Part shown: in pieces, positions 42,204-52,670 of the stretch
Layout: each line of letters starts with the position of its first letter
Position numbering within the stretch: the first letter of the stretch is position 1
Notes under the pieces: generated by a model
What the model was told of the DNA's origin: nothing
Databases searched by the model: none
The model's input: the letters and a program-made list of their open reading frames with translations, nothing else
Origin: K189A clade bacterium
Lineage (GTDB): Bacteria; Pseudomonadota; Gammaproteobacteria; Pseudomonadales; Azotimanducaceae
Assembly (NCBI GenBank): GCA_902528515.1
Contig: CABZTD010000003.1
Span: 1-64,000, forward strand
Direction: 5' to 3'
Length of the DNA stretch: 64,000 bases
Translations under genes and position numbers: made by a program

Positions 42204-43223
42204 ATGTCTGTAGCTGAATTCTTAAATCGCCCTCTGCCTATTGCCTATGGGCAGCAAACCCTGCGCAACCGTATCGCGCTAGCGCCCATGGCTGGGATGA
42301 CGGATGTGCCCTTTCGCAGGCTGGCATGGCGATTTGGGGCGGGACACATGGTCAGCGAGATGGTGACATCAAAGCCAGAACTTTGGGACACGGGAAAGAG
42401 TCGTGCCCGCCGTGTGTTGATTAGCGAAGTTCGACCACAGGCGGTGCAAATTGCCGGCCATGACCCAGGCACTATGGCGGAGTCAGCGCGTCGTTTAACG
42501 GGCGAAGGTGTCGAGTGGGTAGATCTCAACTTTGGTTGTCCAGCTAAGAAGGTGTGCCGCAAGGCAGCTGGCTCCGCGCTGCTGGCTAACATAGATCAGA
42601 TTTCACGCATCGTTTCAGCAGTGGTGTCCGCCGTAGATGTACCCGTCTCCATCAAGACGCGCACAGGCCTAAGCCTCGAAGACAGTTCAGGCACTGAGGC
42701 TGCCATTGCCGCCCAAGAGGCTGGCGCACAACTTGTGGTGATGCATGGACGCAGTCGCGCCTGTCGATTCAAAGGGCATGCGTGTCCCGATCGGGTTCGC
42801 GAAGCTCGTCGTTTGCTGCGAGTGCCCTTGTTAGTGAATGGCGACATTGTCGACGATGTATCGGCGGAGCAGGCGCTTAAAAGTAGCGGGGCTGATGGGA
42901 TTATGCTAGGTCGGGGCGCCATGGGACAGCCCTGGATCTTCGCGGAATTCCTCGGGCTAGAGATGCCAACCAGTGCAGAGCGCTTTGATTTAATTTGTGA
43001 ACATCTGGATGCCATGCACTCTTTTTACGGTGAAGGTGCCGGCGTTCGGATCGCGAGAAAGCACATTCAGGCGTACTTGCAGCGATGGGGTATGCCTGAG
43101 TGGACTGATAACTTCATGGGCCTCACTAGTGCTCAGCAACAGCATGCTTGGCTACTGGCCCGGCGCGAACAAATGTTGCTACATGCCGCGATAAACACCT
43201 CCCAGAGCAAGGCCGCGGCCTAA
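42204..43223 (+). CDS. dusB: tRNA-dihydrouridine synthase B
   Basis: It reduces uridine at position 17 of tRNA with FMN and NADPH. The TIM barrel opens RIALAPMAGMTDVPFRRLAWRFGA and holds WVDLNFGCPAKKVCRKAAGSALL with the catalytic Cys. It continues VSIKTRTGL, VMHGRSR, NGDIVD and GIMLGRGAMGQPW, all FMN-binding. ATG 42204 gives the normal N-terminus; an open frame reaches back to 42141 with unrelated residues. In many gammaproteobacteria dusB is followed by fis; here the next gene is purH, 44 bp on. Confidence 0.95.
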   Translation: MSVAEFLNRPLPIAYGQQTLRNRIALAPMAGMTDVPFRRLAWRFGAGHMVSEMVTSKPELWDTGKSRARRVLISEVRPQAVQIAGHDPGTMAESARRLTGEGVEWVDLNFGCPAKKVCRKAAGSALLANIDQISRIVSAVVSAVDVPVSIKTRTGLSLEDSSGTEAAIAAQEAGAQLVVMHGRSRACRFKGHACPDRVREARRLLRVPLLVNGDIVDDVSAEQALKSSGADGIMLGRGAMGQPWIFAEFLGLEMPTSAERFDLICEHLDAMHSFYGEGAGVRIARKHIQAYLQRWGMPEWTDNFMGLTSAQQQHAWLLARREQMLLHAAINTSQSKAAA

Positions 43224-43267
43224 AACAGTTTGATAGATTCGGCATTTGCCGCGAAGCAGGAGCATAA

Positions 43268-44812
43268 ATGTCTTTGCAAATTCGTCGAGCGTTGATCAGC
43301 GTTTCGGACAAGACGGGTATCGTTGAATTTGGTCAAGCCCTAGCTGATGCTGGGGTGGAGCTATTGTCCACTGGAGATACCTTTAAGACCTTGAAGGATG
43401 CTAGGGTCGCTGTAAAGGAAGTAGCCGGACATACGGGCTTTCCAGAAATGATGGGCGGTCGAGTTAAGACCTTGCACCCCAAAATTCATGGCGGGATTCT
43501 CGGTCGGCGCGGTACCGATGACGCGGTAATGGACGCCAATGATATCCCGCCCATCGACCTCATTGTGGTAAATCTTTATCCCTTCGCTGAAACAATTGCC
43601 CGAGACGACTGTACGGACGCGATGGCGATCGAGAACATCGACATCGGCGGCCCTGCCATGGTGCGCTCAGGCGCGAAGAACCATGCTGATGTGCTAACGG
43701 TGACAAGCCCTCAAGACTATGCCCAGGTGATGGCAGCAATGCATGCAACTCAGATAGATCTTGAAATGCGCCGCGCTTTTGCGATCAAGGCGTTTCGCCA
43801 TACCGCCCAATATGATGCAACGGTTGCGGGCTATCTAGGCGCGCAAGAGCCGTTGCCCGACTCACTCACGCTGACTTACAGAAAGACCGCCGACATGAGG
43901 TATGGAGAAAATCCCCATCAAGCTGCCGCCTTTTATCGCGAGGTGGGCAAGCCGGTGCCGGGCACCATTGCCAATTATCAGCAGCTACAAGGCAAGGCGC
44001 TGTCCTATAACAATATTGCAGACACTGATGCCGCGTTGGAATGCGTGAAAGTCTTCGACGCGCCAGCCTGCGTGATCGTTAAGCACGCCAATCCCTGCGG
44101 CGTTGGTCTTGGAGCAGATCTTGCCGAGGCCTACGACAAGGCATTTGCCACGGACCCGACCTCAGCCTTTGGCGGCATCATCGCCTTCAATCTCCCTTTG
44201 TCTGGTCACCTGCTCGACAGCATTTTGACCAAACAATTTGTTGAAGTGGTGATTGCCCCAAGTGTGGATTCTGCTGCTGTTGAGGTGGCAAAGCAGAAAA
44301 AAAATGTACGCTTGCTGGTTTGCGGTGAACTAAATGCTGCTCCCAGAGGTCGCGAAATTAAACGCGTTGGCGGTGGCATATTGGTTCAGGATGCGGACGA
44401 GACATGTCTGGACGAAGAAGCTTTACAGATAGTTAGCAAGCATCAACCCAGCGATGCTCAAATGCAGGATTTACTCTTTGCTTGGAAGGTCGCATGGTTC
44501 ACCAAATCAAATGCGATTGTTTATGCACGTAATTTGCAGACAGTCGGTGTTGGTGCTGGGCAAATGAGTCGAGTGGTCAGCGCGAAGGTTGCGGGACTCA
44601 AAGCAGCAGAAGAGGGCCTGGTGGTTCACGGGGCAGTGATGGCGTCGGATGCCTTCTTTCCATTTCGAGATGGCATTGACGCCGCTGCCGAAGCCGGCAT
44701 CGCCGCCGTGATTCAACCTGGTGGGTCTGTGCGCGATCAAGAAGTTATTGATGCTGCAAACGAGCACGGTCTTGCCATGGCGTTCACCGGCGTAAGACAC
44801 TTCAGACACTGA
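43268..44812 (+). CDS. purH: Bifunctional phosphoribosylaminoimidazolecarboxamide formyltransferase/IMP cyclohydrolase
   Basis: It carries out the last two steps of IMP synthesis. The N-terminal IMP cyclohydrolase (MGS-like) domain has [37 protein letters not shown] and [16 protein letters not shown]. The C-terminal AICAR transformylase domain has [25 protein letters not shown] with the catalytic Lys-His, and [10 protein letters not shown]-type sequence. Length 514 fits (529 in E. coli). AGGAG precedes the ATG. It forms an operon with purD. Confidence 0.97.
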   Translation: MSLQIRRALISVSDKTGIVEFGQALADAGVELLSTGDTFKTLKDARVAVKEVAGHTGFPEMMGGRVKTLHPKIHGGILGRRGTDDAVMDANDIPPIDLIVVNLYPFAETIARDDCTDAMAIENIDIGGPAMVRSGAKNHADVLTVTSPQDYAQVMAAMHATQIDLEMRRAFAIKAFRHTAQYDATVAGYLGAQEPLPDSLTLTYRKTADMRYGENPHQAAAFYREVGKPVPGTIANYQQLQGKALSYNNIADTDAALECVKVFDAPACVIVKHANPCGVGLGADLAEAYDKAFATDPTSAFGGIIAFNLPLSGHLLDSILTKQFVEVVIAPSVDSAAVEVAKQKKNVRLLVCGELNAAPRGREIKRVGGGILVQDADETCLDEEALQIVSKHQPSDAQMQDLLFAWKVAWFTKSNAIVYARNLQTVGVGAGQMSRVVSAKVAGLKAAEEGLVVHGAVMASDAFFPFRDGIDAAAEAGIAAVIQPGGSVRDQEVIDAANEHGLAMAFTGVRHFRH

Positions 44813-44843
44813 TGTTGCCAAGCGAGACGAGGCATTTAACACT

Positions 44844-46139
44844 ATGAAAGTACTAGTCGTTGGATCTGGCGGGCGCGAACACGCACTGGCTTGGAAGCTG
44901 AAACAAAGTGCAGACGTCGACGAAGTAATAGTGGCACCGGGTAATGCAGGAACTCATCAAGAGCCTGGTGTCAGAAACGTCGAAATCGCAGCCACCGATA
45001 CCGCGGGCCTCATCACGCTGTGCCAGCGCGAGAACATTGAATTCACGGTCGTCGGCCCAGAGGTGCCCTTGGTCGCTGGTATCGTTGACGCATTTGTCGA
45101 AGTCAATTTGGCTTGTTTTGGTCCAACGGCGAATGCTGCTCGCCTAGAAGGCTCCAAAGCTTTCAGCAAAGACTTTATGCAACGCTATGCAATTCCCACA
45201 GCAGCCCATCAAACGTTCACCGATGCTCCTGCGGCGAAGGTTTATGTTCAATCACAGGGTGTACCCATCGTGATAAAGGCAGACGGCCTGGCGGCTGGTA
45301 AGGGTGTCATCGTTGCGCAGACAGAAAAGGAGGCGGCTAACGCTATCGACGACATGCTTAGTGGTAATGGCTTTGGCGAGGCTGGTCATCGGGTGGTGGT
45401 TGAGGAGTTCTTGCCCGGCGAAGAGGCGAGTTTTATTTGTTTGTGCGATGGCACCAAGGCCATTCCTTTTGCTTCGTCGCAAGATCATAAGGCGCGGGAT
45501 GACGGAGATCGCGGCCCGAATACGGGTGGTATGGGTGCCTATTCGCCAGCTCCGGTAGTGACCCAGCAGATACATGACCGTGCGATGGAAGAAGTGATTT
45601 TGCCAACATTGAAAGGCATGCAGGAAGAAGGCTCACCCTATCGCGGTTTTTTGTACGCGGGGTTAATGGTCAGCCCATACGGCGAGATTAGAGTGGTGGA
45701 GTTTAACTGCCGGTTTGGCGATCCAGAGGCCCAGCCAATCATGATGCGTCTACGCGGTGATTTGCTGCCCGCATTGCAGCAAGCTGCCGCGGGATCTTTG
45801 CAAACAGATAGTTTGGCTTTCGATCCACGCACAGCTTTGGGTGTTGTTATGGCGGCGGGGGGTTATCCAAGCAGTTATGAAACTGGGGATCCCATCACGG
45901 GTTTAGACAAAAATCTCGAAGATACGAAAGTGTTTCATGCTGGTACCCGTAAAGAAAACGACGCCGTGATAACCTCTGGAGGACGTGTTCTGTGTGTGGT
46001 AGGCCTCGGCGATACCGCGGCCATGGCGCAGTTTCGTGCATATGAGCGTATCGAATCCATCGGTTGGCGGGGTCGCTATTTTCGCAAGGATATTGGTTAT
46101 CGGGCAGTGACCAGAGAGAACGAGGCGTCTCATGGGTAG
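44844..46139 (+). CDS. purD: Phosphoribosylamine--glycine ligase
   Basis: The second step of de novo purine synthesis joins phosphoribosylamine and glycine with ATP. The ATP-grasp enzyme has N-terminal KVLVVGSGGREHALAWKL, then IEFTVVGPEVPLVAGI, ADGLAAGKGVIVA, the metal-binding EFNCRFGDPEAQPIM and C-terminal VMAAGGYPSSYE. Length 431 matches the family. It ends 8 bp inside the start of coq7. Confidence 0.97.
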   Translation: MKVLVVGSGGREHALAWKLKQSADVDEVIVAPGNAGTHQEPGVRNVEIAATDTAGLITLCQRENIEFTVVGPEVPLVAGIVDAFVEVNLACFGPTANAARLEGSKAFSKDFMQRYAIPTAAHQTFTDAPAAKVYVQSQGVPIVIKADGLAAGKGVIVAQTEKEAANAIDDMLSGNGFGEAGHRVVVEEFLPGEEASFICLCDGTKAIPFASSQDHKARDDGDRGPNTGGMGAYSPAPVVTQQIHDRAMEEVILPTLKGMQEEGSPYRGFLYAGLMVSPYGEIRVVEFNCRFGDPEAQPIMMRLRGDLLPALQQAAAGSLQTDSLAFDPRTALGVVMAAGGYPSSYETGDPITGLDKNLEDTKVFHAGTRKENDAVITSGGRVLCVVGLGDTAAMAQFRAYERIESIGWRGRYFRKDIGYRAVTRENEASHG

Positions 46140-46791
46140 CTCAAGGACACGTCATTATCGCGCAAGCCATGGGGTCGATGAATGGATCACTGGCTTTGAC
46201 CGAGGTTTGCGAACCTTGACCGGCATACATCAGGCGGCTCGGCCCAACCCTGCAAAGGATGTGGCAGAAGCAGATTTGACGGCACAAGAACGTTCCCACG
46301 TTGCAGGCCTGATGAGGGTCAACCATACCGGTGAAGTTTGCGCCCAGGCGCTCTATGAAGGACAGGCGCTGGTGGCGTCGGATACAAACGCCAAGGCGTC
46401 CCTAATGTCCGCGGCGGCTGAAGAGCAGGACCACCTGGTTTGGTGCCGATCTCGTCTTCGTGAACTGGATGCCAGGCCGAGTCTGCTCGATCCGGTGTTT
46501 TTCGGACTCTCCTTTGCCATGGGTGCCGCAGCAGGTCTTATGGGGGACCGAGTAAGTTTAGGTTTCGTCGAAGCGACCGAAGATCAGGTGGTGCAGCATC
46601 TCGACGAGCATTTGCAGACCCTGCCGCAGCACGACGAGAAAAGTCGCAAGGTTTTAGAAGCCATGCGCGCTGACGAGAGTCGTCACGGCGCCCAGGCCCT
46701 GGTAGACGGAGGACAGGAATTTCCCAAGCCGGTCAAGCGTGTCATGGGTGGATTGGCTAAAGTGATGACAAAAACCGCATACCACTTTTAG
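46132..46791 (+). CDS. coq7: Demethoxyubiquinone hydroxylase
   Basis: Coq7 hydroxylates 2-polyprenyl-3-methyl-6-methoxybenzoquinone in ubiquinone synthesis, with a di-iron site at the membrane. Two ligand motifs are visible: RVNHTGEVCAQALYEG (Glu) with EEQDHLVW (ExxH), and EATEDQVVQHLDEHL with ADESRHG. GLSFAMGAAAGLMGDRVSLGF is the membrane-associated part between them. Length 219 matches Pseudomonas Coq7. It overlaps purD by 8 bp. Confidence 0.95.
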   Translation: MGSSRTRHYRASHGVDEWITGFDRGLRTLTGIHQAARPNPAKDVAEADLTAQERSHVAGLMRVNHTGEVCAQALYEGQALVASDTNAKASLMSAAAEEQDHLVWCRSRLRELDARPSLLDPVFFGLSFAMGAAAGLMGDRVSLGFVEATEDQVVQHLDEHLQTLPQHDEKSRKVLEAMRADESRHGAQALVDGGQEFPKPVKRVMGGLAKVMTKTAYHF

Positions 46792-46858
46792 CAGACTGCC
46801 GGGTCTGGCCCCTGAGTCAGAGTCAGAACCATAACCAAAGACAGACTCCGAGTTCTGT

Positions 46859-47281
46859 CTAGGCGGATTCCTGTAGCTCAAAGGAATGCGAAATAACCAC
46901 GCCAGCCTTGTCCAACATAATAGACGCTGAACAGTACTTCTGAGCAGATAACTCGATCGCTCGCTGCACCCTTGCTGGGTCGAGGGCATTGCCCGTGATG
47001 TGAAAATGAATGTCGATCGCCTCAAAGACGGCGGGAACAGTATCTGCGCGCTCGGCGTGTATCGAAATCGACAAGCCTTCCACCTGTTGCCTGCCTTTAC
47101 GCAAGATATCGACAACATCAAAGGCCGTGCAGCCGCCCAAGCCCATCAACATTAGTTCCATGGGACGACTCCCGCGATCTTGCCCGCCTTGCTCTGGCGG
47201 ACCATCCATGGCAACTGTATGTCCGCTTTTGTTGTTAGCAACAAAGTGCACATTGTCCTGCCAATCTACCTTGACCTGCAT
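46859..47281 (-). CDS. OsmC/YhfA family protein
   Basis: This 140-residue thiol peroxidase-fold protein has GGSRP-like start GSRPMELMLMGLGGCTAFDVVDIL with the first redox Cys and ELSAQKYCSASIML with the second, as in OsmC/Ohr. The DRGSRPMELML context matches the YhfA subgroup, which neighbours crp in E. coli and Pseudomonas. It may reduce organic hydroperoxides, but YhfA's activity is not established. Here too it lies next to crp, although crp is dead. Confidence 0.88.
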   Translation of the reverse strand: MQVKVDWQDNVHFVANNKSGHTVAMDGPPEQGGQDRGSRPMELMLMGLGGCTAFDVVDILRKGRQQVEGLSISIHAERADTVPAVFEAIDIHFHITGNALDPARVQRAIELSAQKYCSASIMLDKAGVVISHSFELQESA

Positions 47282-47350
47282 AGGGCTTCCTCTTCGTCGT
47301 TGAGGTAAAGACTGCTGAAATTCAGTCGTGCTGACAACTGATGGTGATTT

Positions 47351-47409
47351 CTCCTAGGCAATTCCCTACCAACTACGCTCCTAGGCGATTCCCTAGGAGC
47401 GTAGTTGGT
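47351..47409. repeat. Perfect 18-bp inverted repeat with overlapping direct repeat
   Basis: ACCAACTACGCTCCTAGG (47368-47385), a CGATTC loop and CCTAGGAGCGTAGTTGGT (47392-47409) form a perfect hairpin without a T run. It overlaps an imperfect direct repeat: CTCCTAGGCAATTCCCTA (47351-47368) and CTCCTAGGCGATTCCCTA (47378-47395) differ at one base. CCTAGG occurs three times. It lies upstream of the broken crp. It could be a REP-like element, an IS end or an old operator. Confidence 0.8.
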
Positions 47410-47655
47410 TGGAATTTTACTACCGTTTGCCGTCTCTCAGGCGCCATTTCGGAGTTAAGGAATAGCATTGAGAAAGCATAAAAAGTGACTGGTTCAATTT
47501 GTTAGTGGCTACCTGATTTGTTTGCAGCCTAGGGCAGCGATTTCTGCAGAACGCGAGATAGAGCAAGCACGATAAATCGAAAACAAGCCTGGCCGACAAC
47601 AAGATAAGCCAAAAGGTAAATCACCCACGCTGCAGATCGTTAGAGGAGAGACTCG

Positions 47656-47784
47656 ATGAAGGCGACAGAACACAACGGATATCACAGGTCAGCATTGCAC
47701 AATCAAAATGCCACTGTTCACCAAGATTCGCTTGCTTCACAGATAGATTCGCCATCCACGATGGAGGGGTTGTCGGAAAAATAA
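47656..47784 (+). CDS. Possible 42-residue ORF preceding the crp pseudogene
   Basis: TAGAGGAGAG lies 5 bases before the ATG at 47656, and the frame runs 42 codons of polar sequence to a TAA at 47782. It resembles nothing I know. The same frame continues after the stop (SLNPEECRAGIEALPPVSLK) towards the region where Crp homology begins, so it may be the 5' remnant of the dead regulator gene. The stretch 47410-47655 shows nothing else. Confidence 0.25.
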   Translation: MKATEHNGYHRSALHNQNATVHQDSLASQIDSPSTMEGLSEK

Positions 47785-47884
47785 TCCACTGCATCAGAGC
47801 CAAGCCTTAACCCTGAGGAGTGTCGGGCAGGTATCGAAGCGTTACCTCCCGTTTCGCTGAAGTGCTTGGTGGCAGTTAGTAAGA

Positions 47885-48498
47885 TGGACTAAGGTTGGTT
47901 TGCTGGTTGCGCTGTTGCAAGAGGCGAGTGTTTGCACATTCAAACAAAAAGAGGTCGTGCTTGAGCCCGGAGAGAACGATGATCGAAAACTTATGGTAGT
48001 CGATGGCATCGTGATGCTGCACACCTACAAGGAAAATGGTCGGCAGATCATCACCGATCACCTGGGTCGTAGATATTTTTTCGGCGAAACGGTTTTGACC
48101 GATCCTTAGGGTTCGGATTTTTGGGCCAACTCGCAAGGAGGCTGTGTAACGACTCCCATTTCGAGAGAGCGATTTATGGAAGTGGGTATGACGCATCTCG
48201 CACTGCTGCATGCTCTGACGAGTCACCTTATCCAACGCATTCATTGGTAGGTCATATGGCCTGCGATTTGGCGTTTTTGGACGTTAGCGGTCGTGTTGCT
48301 AACGCTTTGCAGCTGCTGGCCAAGGGACCTTATGCGATCTCTCACCTAGGTGGCATACAGATTCGCTACACCCGCTAAAAAATTGGCTTGATTGTGGGTT
48401 GGTCTAGAGAAATGGCGGGTCCTGCAATCAAGGTGCTTGCGCATCATGGCGTTATAGAAGTGAATGGCAAGAATACTTTGGTTCGCGGTACTCGCTAG
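47885..48498 (+). pseudogene. crp: Decayed cAMP receptor protein gene (crp/vfr)
   Basis: Homology to Crp/Vfr runs the length of the region but in two frames. The cyclic-nucleotide domain is in one: EVVLEPGENDDRKLMVVDGI, then ITDHLGRRYFFGETVLTD, a TAG at 48107-48109, and SRERFMEVGMTHLALLHALT. A frameshift near 48245-48252 leads to MACDLAFLDVSGRVANALQL (Crp: KVGDLAFLDV.GR.A). A TAA at 48376-48378 stands where Crp has Gln in TRQEIG. The helix-turn-helix end follows as KIGLIVGWSREMAGPAIKVL and finishes NGKNTLVRGTR, as in Crp's GTR terminus. With two stops and a frameshift the gene cannot make a normal regulator. Its place between trpC and osmC is the normal one for vfr. Confidence 0.88.
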
Positions 48499-48526
48499 CG
48501 GTTGAATACACAACTTAAATCTTTCG

Positions 48527-49327
48527 TTAGCGCAGATCAAATAACGCTGCAAGTGCGGCTCCCGGGCTGGGTTGCCGCATCAGCGCCTCTCCTACTAAGA
48601 AGCAGTAGACCCCTCGTTCGAGCATGAGCTCGATGTCTTGCCTAGTGCTAATACCACTCTCCGTAACCACTGTCGTATGCCTTGGTATGTCGCAGAGAAG
48701 TTCAAGGGTAGTGTTCAGCGACGTCTCAAAGGTCTTTAGATTACGATTGTTGATGCCAATCAGATTTGGGTCGAGATTTAGTGCAGCCTCCAGCTCTGCG
48801 CGATCATGAACCTCGATTAAGATGTCGAGACCTAAATCTTTGGCCGTTCCATGCAGCGAGGCTAGTTCAGAATTAGAGAGCGCGCTGGCAATGAGCAGAA
48901 TGCAATCGGCGTTCATTAGTCGCGCCTCGTAAATCTGGTATGAATCGATGGTGAAGTCTTTACGGATAATTGGCAGATCCACCGCAGCACGTACCTCGCG
49001 CAGGTACGCGTCTTTTCCTTGAAAGTACTCTTCGTCGGTCAGGACCGATAAACAGCTAGCACCATTAGCAGCATAGTCCTGGGCAATAGCCATAGGGTCG
49101 AAATCTGCGCGAATCACGCCCTTACTCGGTGACGCCTTTTTGATTTCCGCGATCACGCCAGGTTGCCTAAGTTCAGCTTGGCGGTGTAAAGCGGCAACAA
49201 AACCTCGTGGTGCTGGGAGAGAGGCATTTGCGAGTTCTGTTTCAAGGTCGGTTTGGCTGCGCTCAGCCTTGCGTTCAATGAGTTCGCCCCTCTTGGTCGC
49301 GATGATTCTCTCAAGGATAGTGCTCAC
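48527..49327 (-). CDS. trpC: Indole-3-glycerol-phosphate synthase
   Basis: This TIM-barrel enzyme makes indole-3-glycerol phosphate in tryptophan synthesis. It has [20 protein letters not shown] (catalytic Lys and Ser), [50 protein letters not shown] and [12 protein letters not shown]. Length 266 matches the monofunctional form. Its start overlaps the trpD stop by 4 bp. Confidence 0.97.
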   Translation of the reverse strand: MSTILERIIATKRGELIERKAERSQTDLETELANASLPAPRGFVAALHRQAELRQPGVIAEIKKASPSKGVIRADFDPMAIAQDYAANGASCLSVLTDEEYFQGKDAYLREVRAAVDLPIIRKDFTIDSYQIYEARLMNADCILLIASALSNSELASLHGTAKDLGLDILIEVHDRAELEAALNLDPNLIGINNRNLKTFETSLNTTLELLCDIPRHTTVVTESGISTRQDIELMLERGVYCFLVGEALMRQPSPGAALAALFDLR

Positions 49328-50358
49328 GATGATTCGGCCATCAGTGAGGTGATGCGTACCAGTTCAGCTAGGCGCTCCTTGGCTTGACCACTGGAGATAG
49401 CGTCTTGTGCCATGACTACACCGTTTTTTAGGGAATTGGCGATGCCACCGACATAAATGGCTGCGCCAGCGTTTAGGGCTACGATATCCGCGGCAGCACT
49501 GGTGTCGTCGGTGAGAGATTGTTTTACCAAGGCTAGGCTGGATTCAGCAGAATCCGCGACGATACCGGCAAGATCAGCTGGGGTTCTCGGGTCCAGACCA
49601 AGCTGAGCCGGCTCAATGTCGTACTCGGTAATAACGCCGTCCTCGAGCTCGACCACATGGGTGGGCACATCCACGCGAAATTCATCTAGCCCGTCACTGT
49701 GAACTACCATGGCATGTTCGGATCCCAGGAGTTTGAGCACCTCAGCTACCTTGCGCTGCCAGTCTCTGGAAAACACCCCAATGACCTGGCGTTTTGCCCC
49801 GGCGGGATTCGTCATCGGGCCAAGCACATTCATGAGGGTGCGAATGCCGATTTCCTGTCGAATCGGTCCCGCAAAGCGCATGGCCGAGTGGTAGGCCTGA
49901 GCAAATATAAAGCCGACACCAATCTCGTCGATGCAGGTGGCAACCTGTTTCGGCGTCAAGGAGAGCGAAACTCCAGCAGCTTCCAGGACATCGGCGCTGC
50001 CGCTGAAACTGGTCATCTTTCGATTGCCGTGCTTGGCAACCTTGGCACCGGCGCTTGCCGCAACGAAGGCCGCTGCGGTTGAAATGTTAAAAAGTTTGCT
50101 GCCACTGCCGCCGGTACCGCAGGTGTCGACCAAAGTCTCACTTGCTGCGGGTACCTTTGTCGACAGCGCGCGCATGGTAAGGGCCGCACCAGCGATCTCC
50201 TCGGCGGTTTCGCCCTTTACGCGAAGCGCGGCAAGGAGCGCACCGATCTGCCCCGGCGTCGCCTCGCCGGACATAATTTGCAGAAAAGCGGCTGCCGCAT
50301 CATCTTGGCTAAGATCGTTGCCTTCGACGATTTGAGCGAGTGCCTGCGGTATGTTCAT
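49324..50358 (-). CDS. trpD: Anthranilate phosphoribosyltransferase
   Basis: It joins anthranilate to PRPP. The fold's PRPP-binding glycine loop is [17 protein letters not shown], then [26 protein letters not shown], the anthranilate site [40 protein letters not shown], and HSDGLDE. Length 344 is normal. It is 9 bp after trpG and overlaps trpC, forming trpE-G-D-C on the minus strand. Confidence 0.97.
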   Translation of the reverse strand: MNIPQALAQIVEGNDLSQDDAAAAFLQIMSGEATPGQIGALLAALRVKGETAEEIAGAALTMRALSTKVPAASETLVDTCGTGGSGSKLFNISTAAAFVAASAGAKVAKHGNRKMTSFSGSADVLEAAGVSLSLTPKQVATCIDEIGVGFIFAQAYHSAMRFAGPIRQEIGIRTLMNVLGPMTNPAGAKRQVIGVFSRDWQRKVAEVLKLLGSEHAMVVHSDGLDEFRVDVPTHVVELEDGVITEYDIEPAQLGLDPRTPADLAGIVADSAESSLALVKQSLTDDTSAAADIVALNAGAAIYVGGIANSLKNGVVMAQDAISSGQAKERLAELVRITSLMAESS

Positions 50359-50367
50359 AGGTTGTTC

Positions 50368-50943
50368 CTATCGCTGCAAAAAATTATTCAACAATTGATG
50401 GCCATGCTCGGTGAGTATTGATTCTGGATGAAACTGCACCCCCTCGACATCGAGCTCACGATGACGCAGACCCATGATTGCGTCTATCTCACCGTTTTCT
50501 TCTGTCCATGCCGTGACCTCCAAACAGTCGGGCATGGTTTCAGGAGCGACGACCAGAGAATGATAGCGCGTTGCCTCGAAGGGATTCGCGAGTTCGGCAA
50601 ATACGCCGCTACCGTTATGATGAATCATGGAGGTTTTGCCGTGCATCACGGCCTTGGCTCGAACGATGTCACCGCCAAAGCTCTGGCCGATGCTTTGATG
50701 TCCAAGGCAAATGCCTAGCAGCGGAATTTTGCCGGCAAAGTAGGCCACTGTGTCTAACGAAACTCCTGCCTCATTGGGGGTGCAGGGCCCAGGCGAGATG
50801 ACGATTTTTTGCGGCGCCATGGCTTCGATGTCGGCTATGGTTATTTCATCGTTGCGTCTAACCGCTACCTCGGCGCCCAGTTCCAGCAGGTACTGCACAA
50901 CGTTAAAGGTAAATGAGTCATAGTTGTCGATCATTAATATCAT
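50368..50943 (-). CDS. trpG: Anthranilate synthase component II (glutamine amidotransferase)
   Basis: This class I amidotransferase supplies ammonia to TrpE, and may also serve PabB. The start [23 protein letters not shown] is typical. The nucleophile Cys is in [17 protein letters not shown] and the His-Glu pair in VQFHPESI. Length 191 is the stand-alone form. ATGA overlap with trpE indicates coupling. Confidence 0.96.
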   Translation of the reverse strand: MILMIDNYDSFTFNVVQYLLELGAEVAVRRNDEITIADIEAMAPQKIVISPGPCTPNEAGVSLDTVAYFAGKIPLLGICLGHQSIGQSFGGDIVRAKAVMHGKTSMIHHNGSGVFAELANPFEATRYHSLVVAPETMPDCLEVTAWTEENGEIDAIMGLRHRELDVEGVQFHPESILTEHGHQLLNNFLQR

Positions 50944-52430
50944 TGGTTACCTCCGACTTTCCCAAGCTCGGGGTGAACCATGCGGTTCTCGGCCATGGCT
51001 GCTGCGCGAAAGATTGCTCGACCTTTGTTTAGGCTTTCTTTCCACTCCAGTCTGGGCACCGAGTCATGGACGATGCCGCCCCCCGCTTGGATATAAAGAT
51101 AGCCGTCCTTAATTACCGCCGTGCGAATGGCGATGGCAGTATCCATGTTGCCATTCCATGCCAGATATCCTACGGCGCCGCCGTAAATACCGCGTTTAAC
51201 CGGCTCTAGCTCGTCGATAATTTCCATGGCTCGAACCTTGGGCGCGCCGGACAAGGTGCCAACGGGCAGCGTGGCACGTAGCACGTCCATGCAGGAATTG
51301 TTGGGCTGGAGTTTGCCCTCTACTGTGGAGGATAAATGCATGACATGGGAGTAACGTTCGATGGCGAAGCGTTCAATCACCTCAACGGAACCGGCCTGAG
51401 ACACTCGCCCCACATCGTTGCGACCGAGATCAATCAGCATCAGATGCTCGGCGATTTCTTTCGGATCTGCTCTCAGCTCTTCCTCGAGAGCAAGATCTTC
51501 CTCCTCGCTGTGACCGCGACGACGGGTGCCCGCTAGCGGTCGATTGGTGATCACCCCGTCCTCGACTCGAGCCAGAATTTCTGGCGAAGAACTGACAATC
51601 TGAAAGTCGCCGAGATCCATAAAGTACATGTAGGGCGACGGATTGAGGCTGCGCAAAGCGCGGTACATATTGATCGATGGTGCCTGAAATGGAATGTGCA
51701 TACGCTGGGCCAGTACGACCTGCATGACGTCACCCGCTCGCGTGTATTCCTTAATGCTCTCTACCGCTTCCTGAAAAGCCTCTTCACCAAATTCAGAAAG
51801 GAAGTCGCTTTCGCGTAGGGTTTGATTTGCATTGCCATGTTCTAGGCCGGTCACAGGCTGTGCTAAGGCGGCCTCGCGCTCTTGCAGTCGGCAATGCATT
51901 TGGTCTTGTGCGCTCACGTCGTCGGCATCGATCAAACTGATCATCTTCATGCGACCCTCAAGGTTATCGAAGACGACAACCTCCTCACTTACCATGAGCA
52001 CTATGTCGGGTGTATCTAAACGGTCGTCAGCAATACTGGGCTGCAGGCGTTTTTCAACATAGCGCACGGTGTCGTAGCCAAAGTAACCCACCAAGCCACC
52101 AAAGAAGCGTGGTAGTTCGTCAAGGTTTGCAACGTCGAAACGCGCCTGAAAGGCTTCAATAAAGGACAGCGGATCGTCGGTCTCAACCTCTTCGACGATC
52201 TCGTCGTCGGTGAGCACTTGAACGCGACGGTCATTGACCTTGAGGACGGTCCGAGCGGGTAGTCCAATGATGGAGTACCGACCCCACTTTTCACCGCCTT
52301 GGGCCGACTCCAACAAATAGCTGTAGGGGCCTCGTGCGAGTTTCAGATAAACCGAAAGGGGTGTGTCGAGATCTGCAAGAGCCTCGTGAATGACGGGAAC
52401 ACGTCGATAGATAGGATTTGAATTTGTCAT
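50940..52430 (-). CDS. trpE: Anthranilate synthase component I
   Basis: TrpE forms anthranilate from chorismate. The feedback site is [18 protein letters not shown], with LLES binding tryptophan. The chorismate domain includes [73 protein letters not shown] and [12 protein letters not shown]. The ATG at 52430 is used because the open frame beyond it (to 52574) is unlike the family. I see no Trp-rich leader or attenuator in the 240 bp before it. It follows rpe-gph, as in Pseudomonas. Confidence 0.97.
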   Translation of the reverse strand: MTNSNPIYRRVPVIHEALADLDTPLSVYLKLARGPYSYLLESAQGGEKWGRYSIIGLPARTVLKVNDRRVQVLTDDEIVEEVETDDPLSFIEAFQARFDVANLDELPRFFGGLVGYFGYDTVRYVEKRLQPSIADDRLDTPDIVLMVSEEVVVFDNLEGRMKMISLIDADDVSAQDQMHCRLQEREAALAQPVTGLEHGNANQTLRESDFLSEFGEEAFQEAVESIKEYTRAGDVMQVVLAQRMHIPFQAPSINMYRALRSLNPSPYMYFMDLGDFQIVSSSPEILARVEDGVITNRPLAGTRRRGHSEEEDLALEEELRADPKEIAEHLMLIDLGRNDVGRVSQAGSVEVIERFAIERYSHVMHLSSTVEGKLQPNNSCMDVLRATLPVGTLSGAPKVRAMEIIDELEPVKRGIYGGAVGYLAWNGNMDTAIAIRTAVIKDGYLYIQAGGGIVHDSVPRLEWKESLNKGRAIFRAAAMAENRMVHPELGKVGGNQ

Positions 52431-52670
52431 GTGCCATTCCGCAGAAAGAAAATGAGGGGTTACCGGAGGCTTCTTTTTGGCACCATCACGGCAAGATGGG
52501 CATTGAAACTCACACGCATTTAGCGTCGCCAGAAACCCCGCCAGCGTCTCTCGTTTCTGTTCAGGTTCACACAAGACATAGCGTTAAATCTGCCTGCAAA
52601 TTCACGCAGAGGCTAACACGAGATTTCGTTGAAGTGGAGCATTCGTGGCGGTGCGTAAACCCAATGTCCG

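Noticed and set aside
47885-48498. Programmed frameshift or stop readthrough in crp
   Set aside because: There are two separate stops plus a shift, no slippery heptamer at the shift and no conserved recoding element. Decay is the simpler reading.
52431-52670. Possible trp leader peptide and attenuator before trpE
   Set aside because: No short ORF with adjacent Trp codons and no paired hairpins with a T run were visible.
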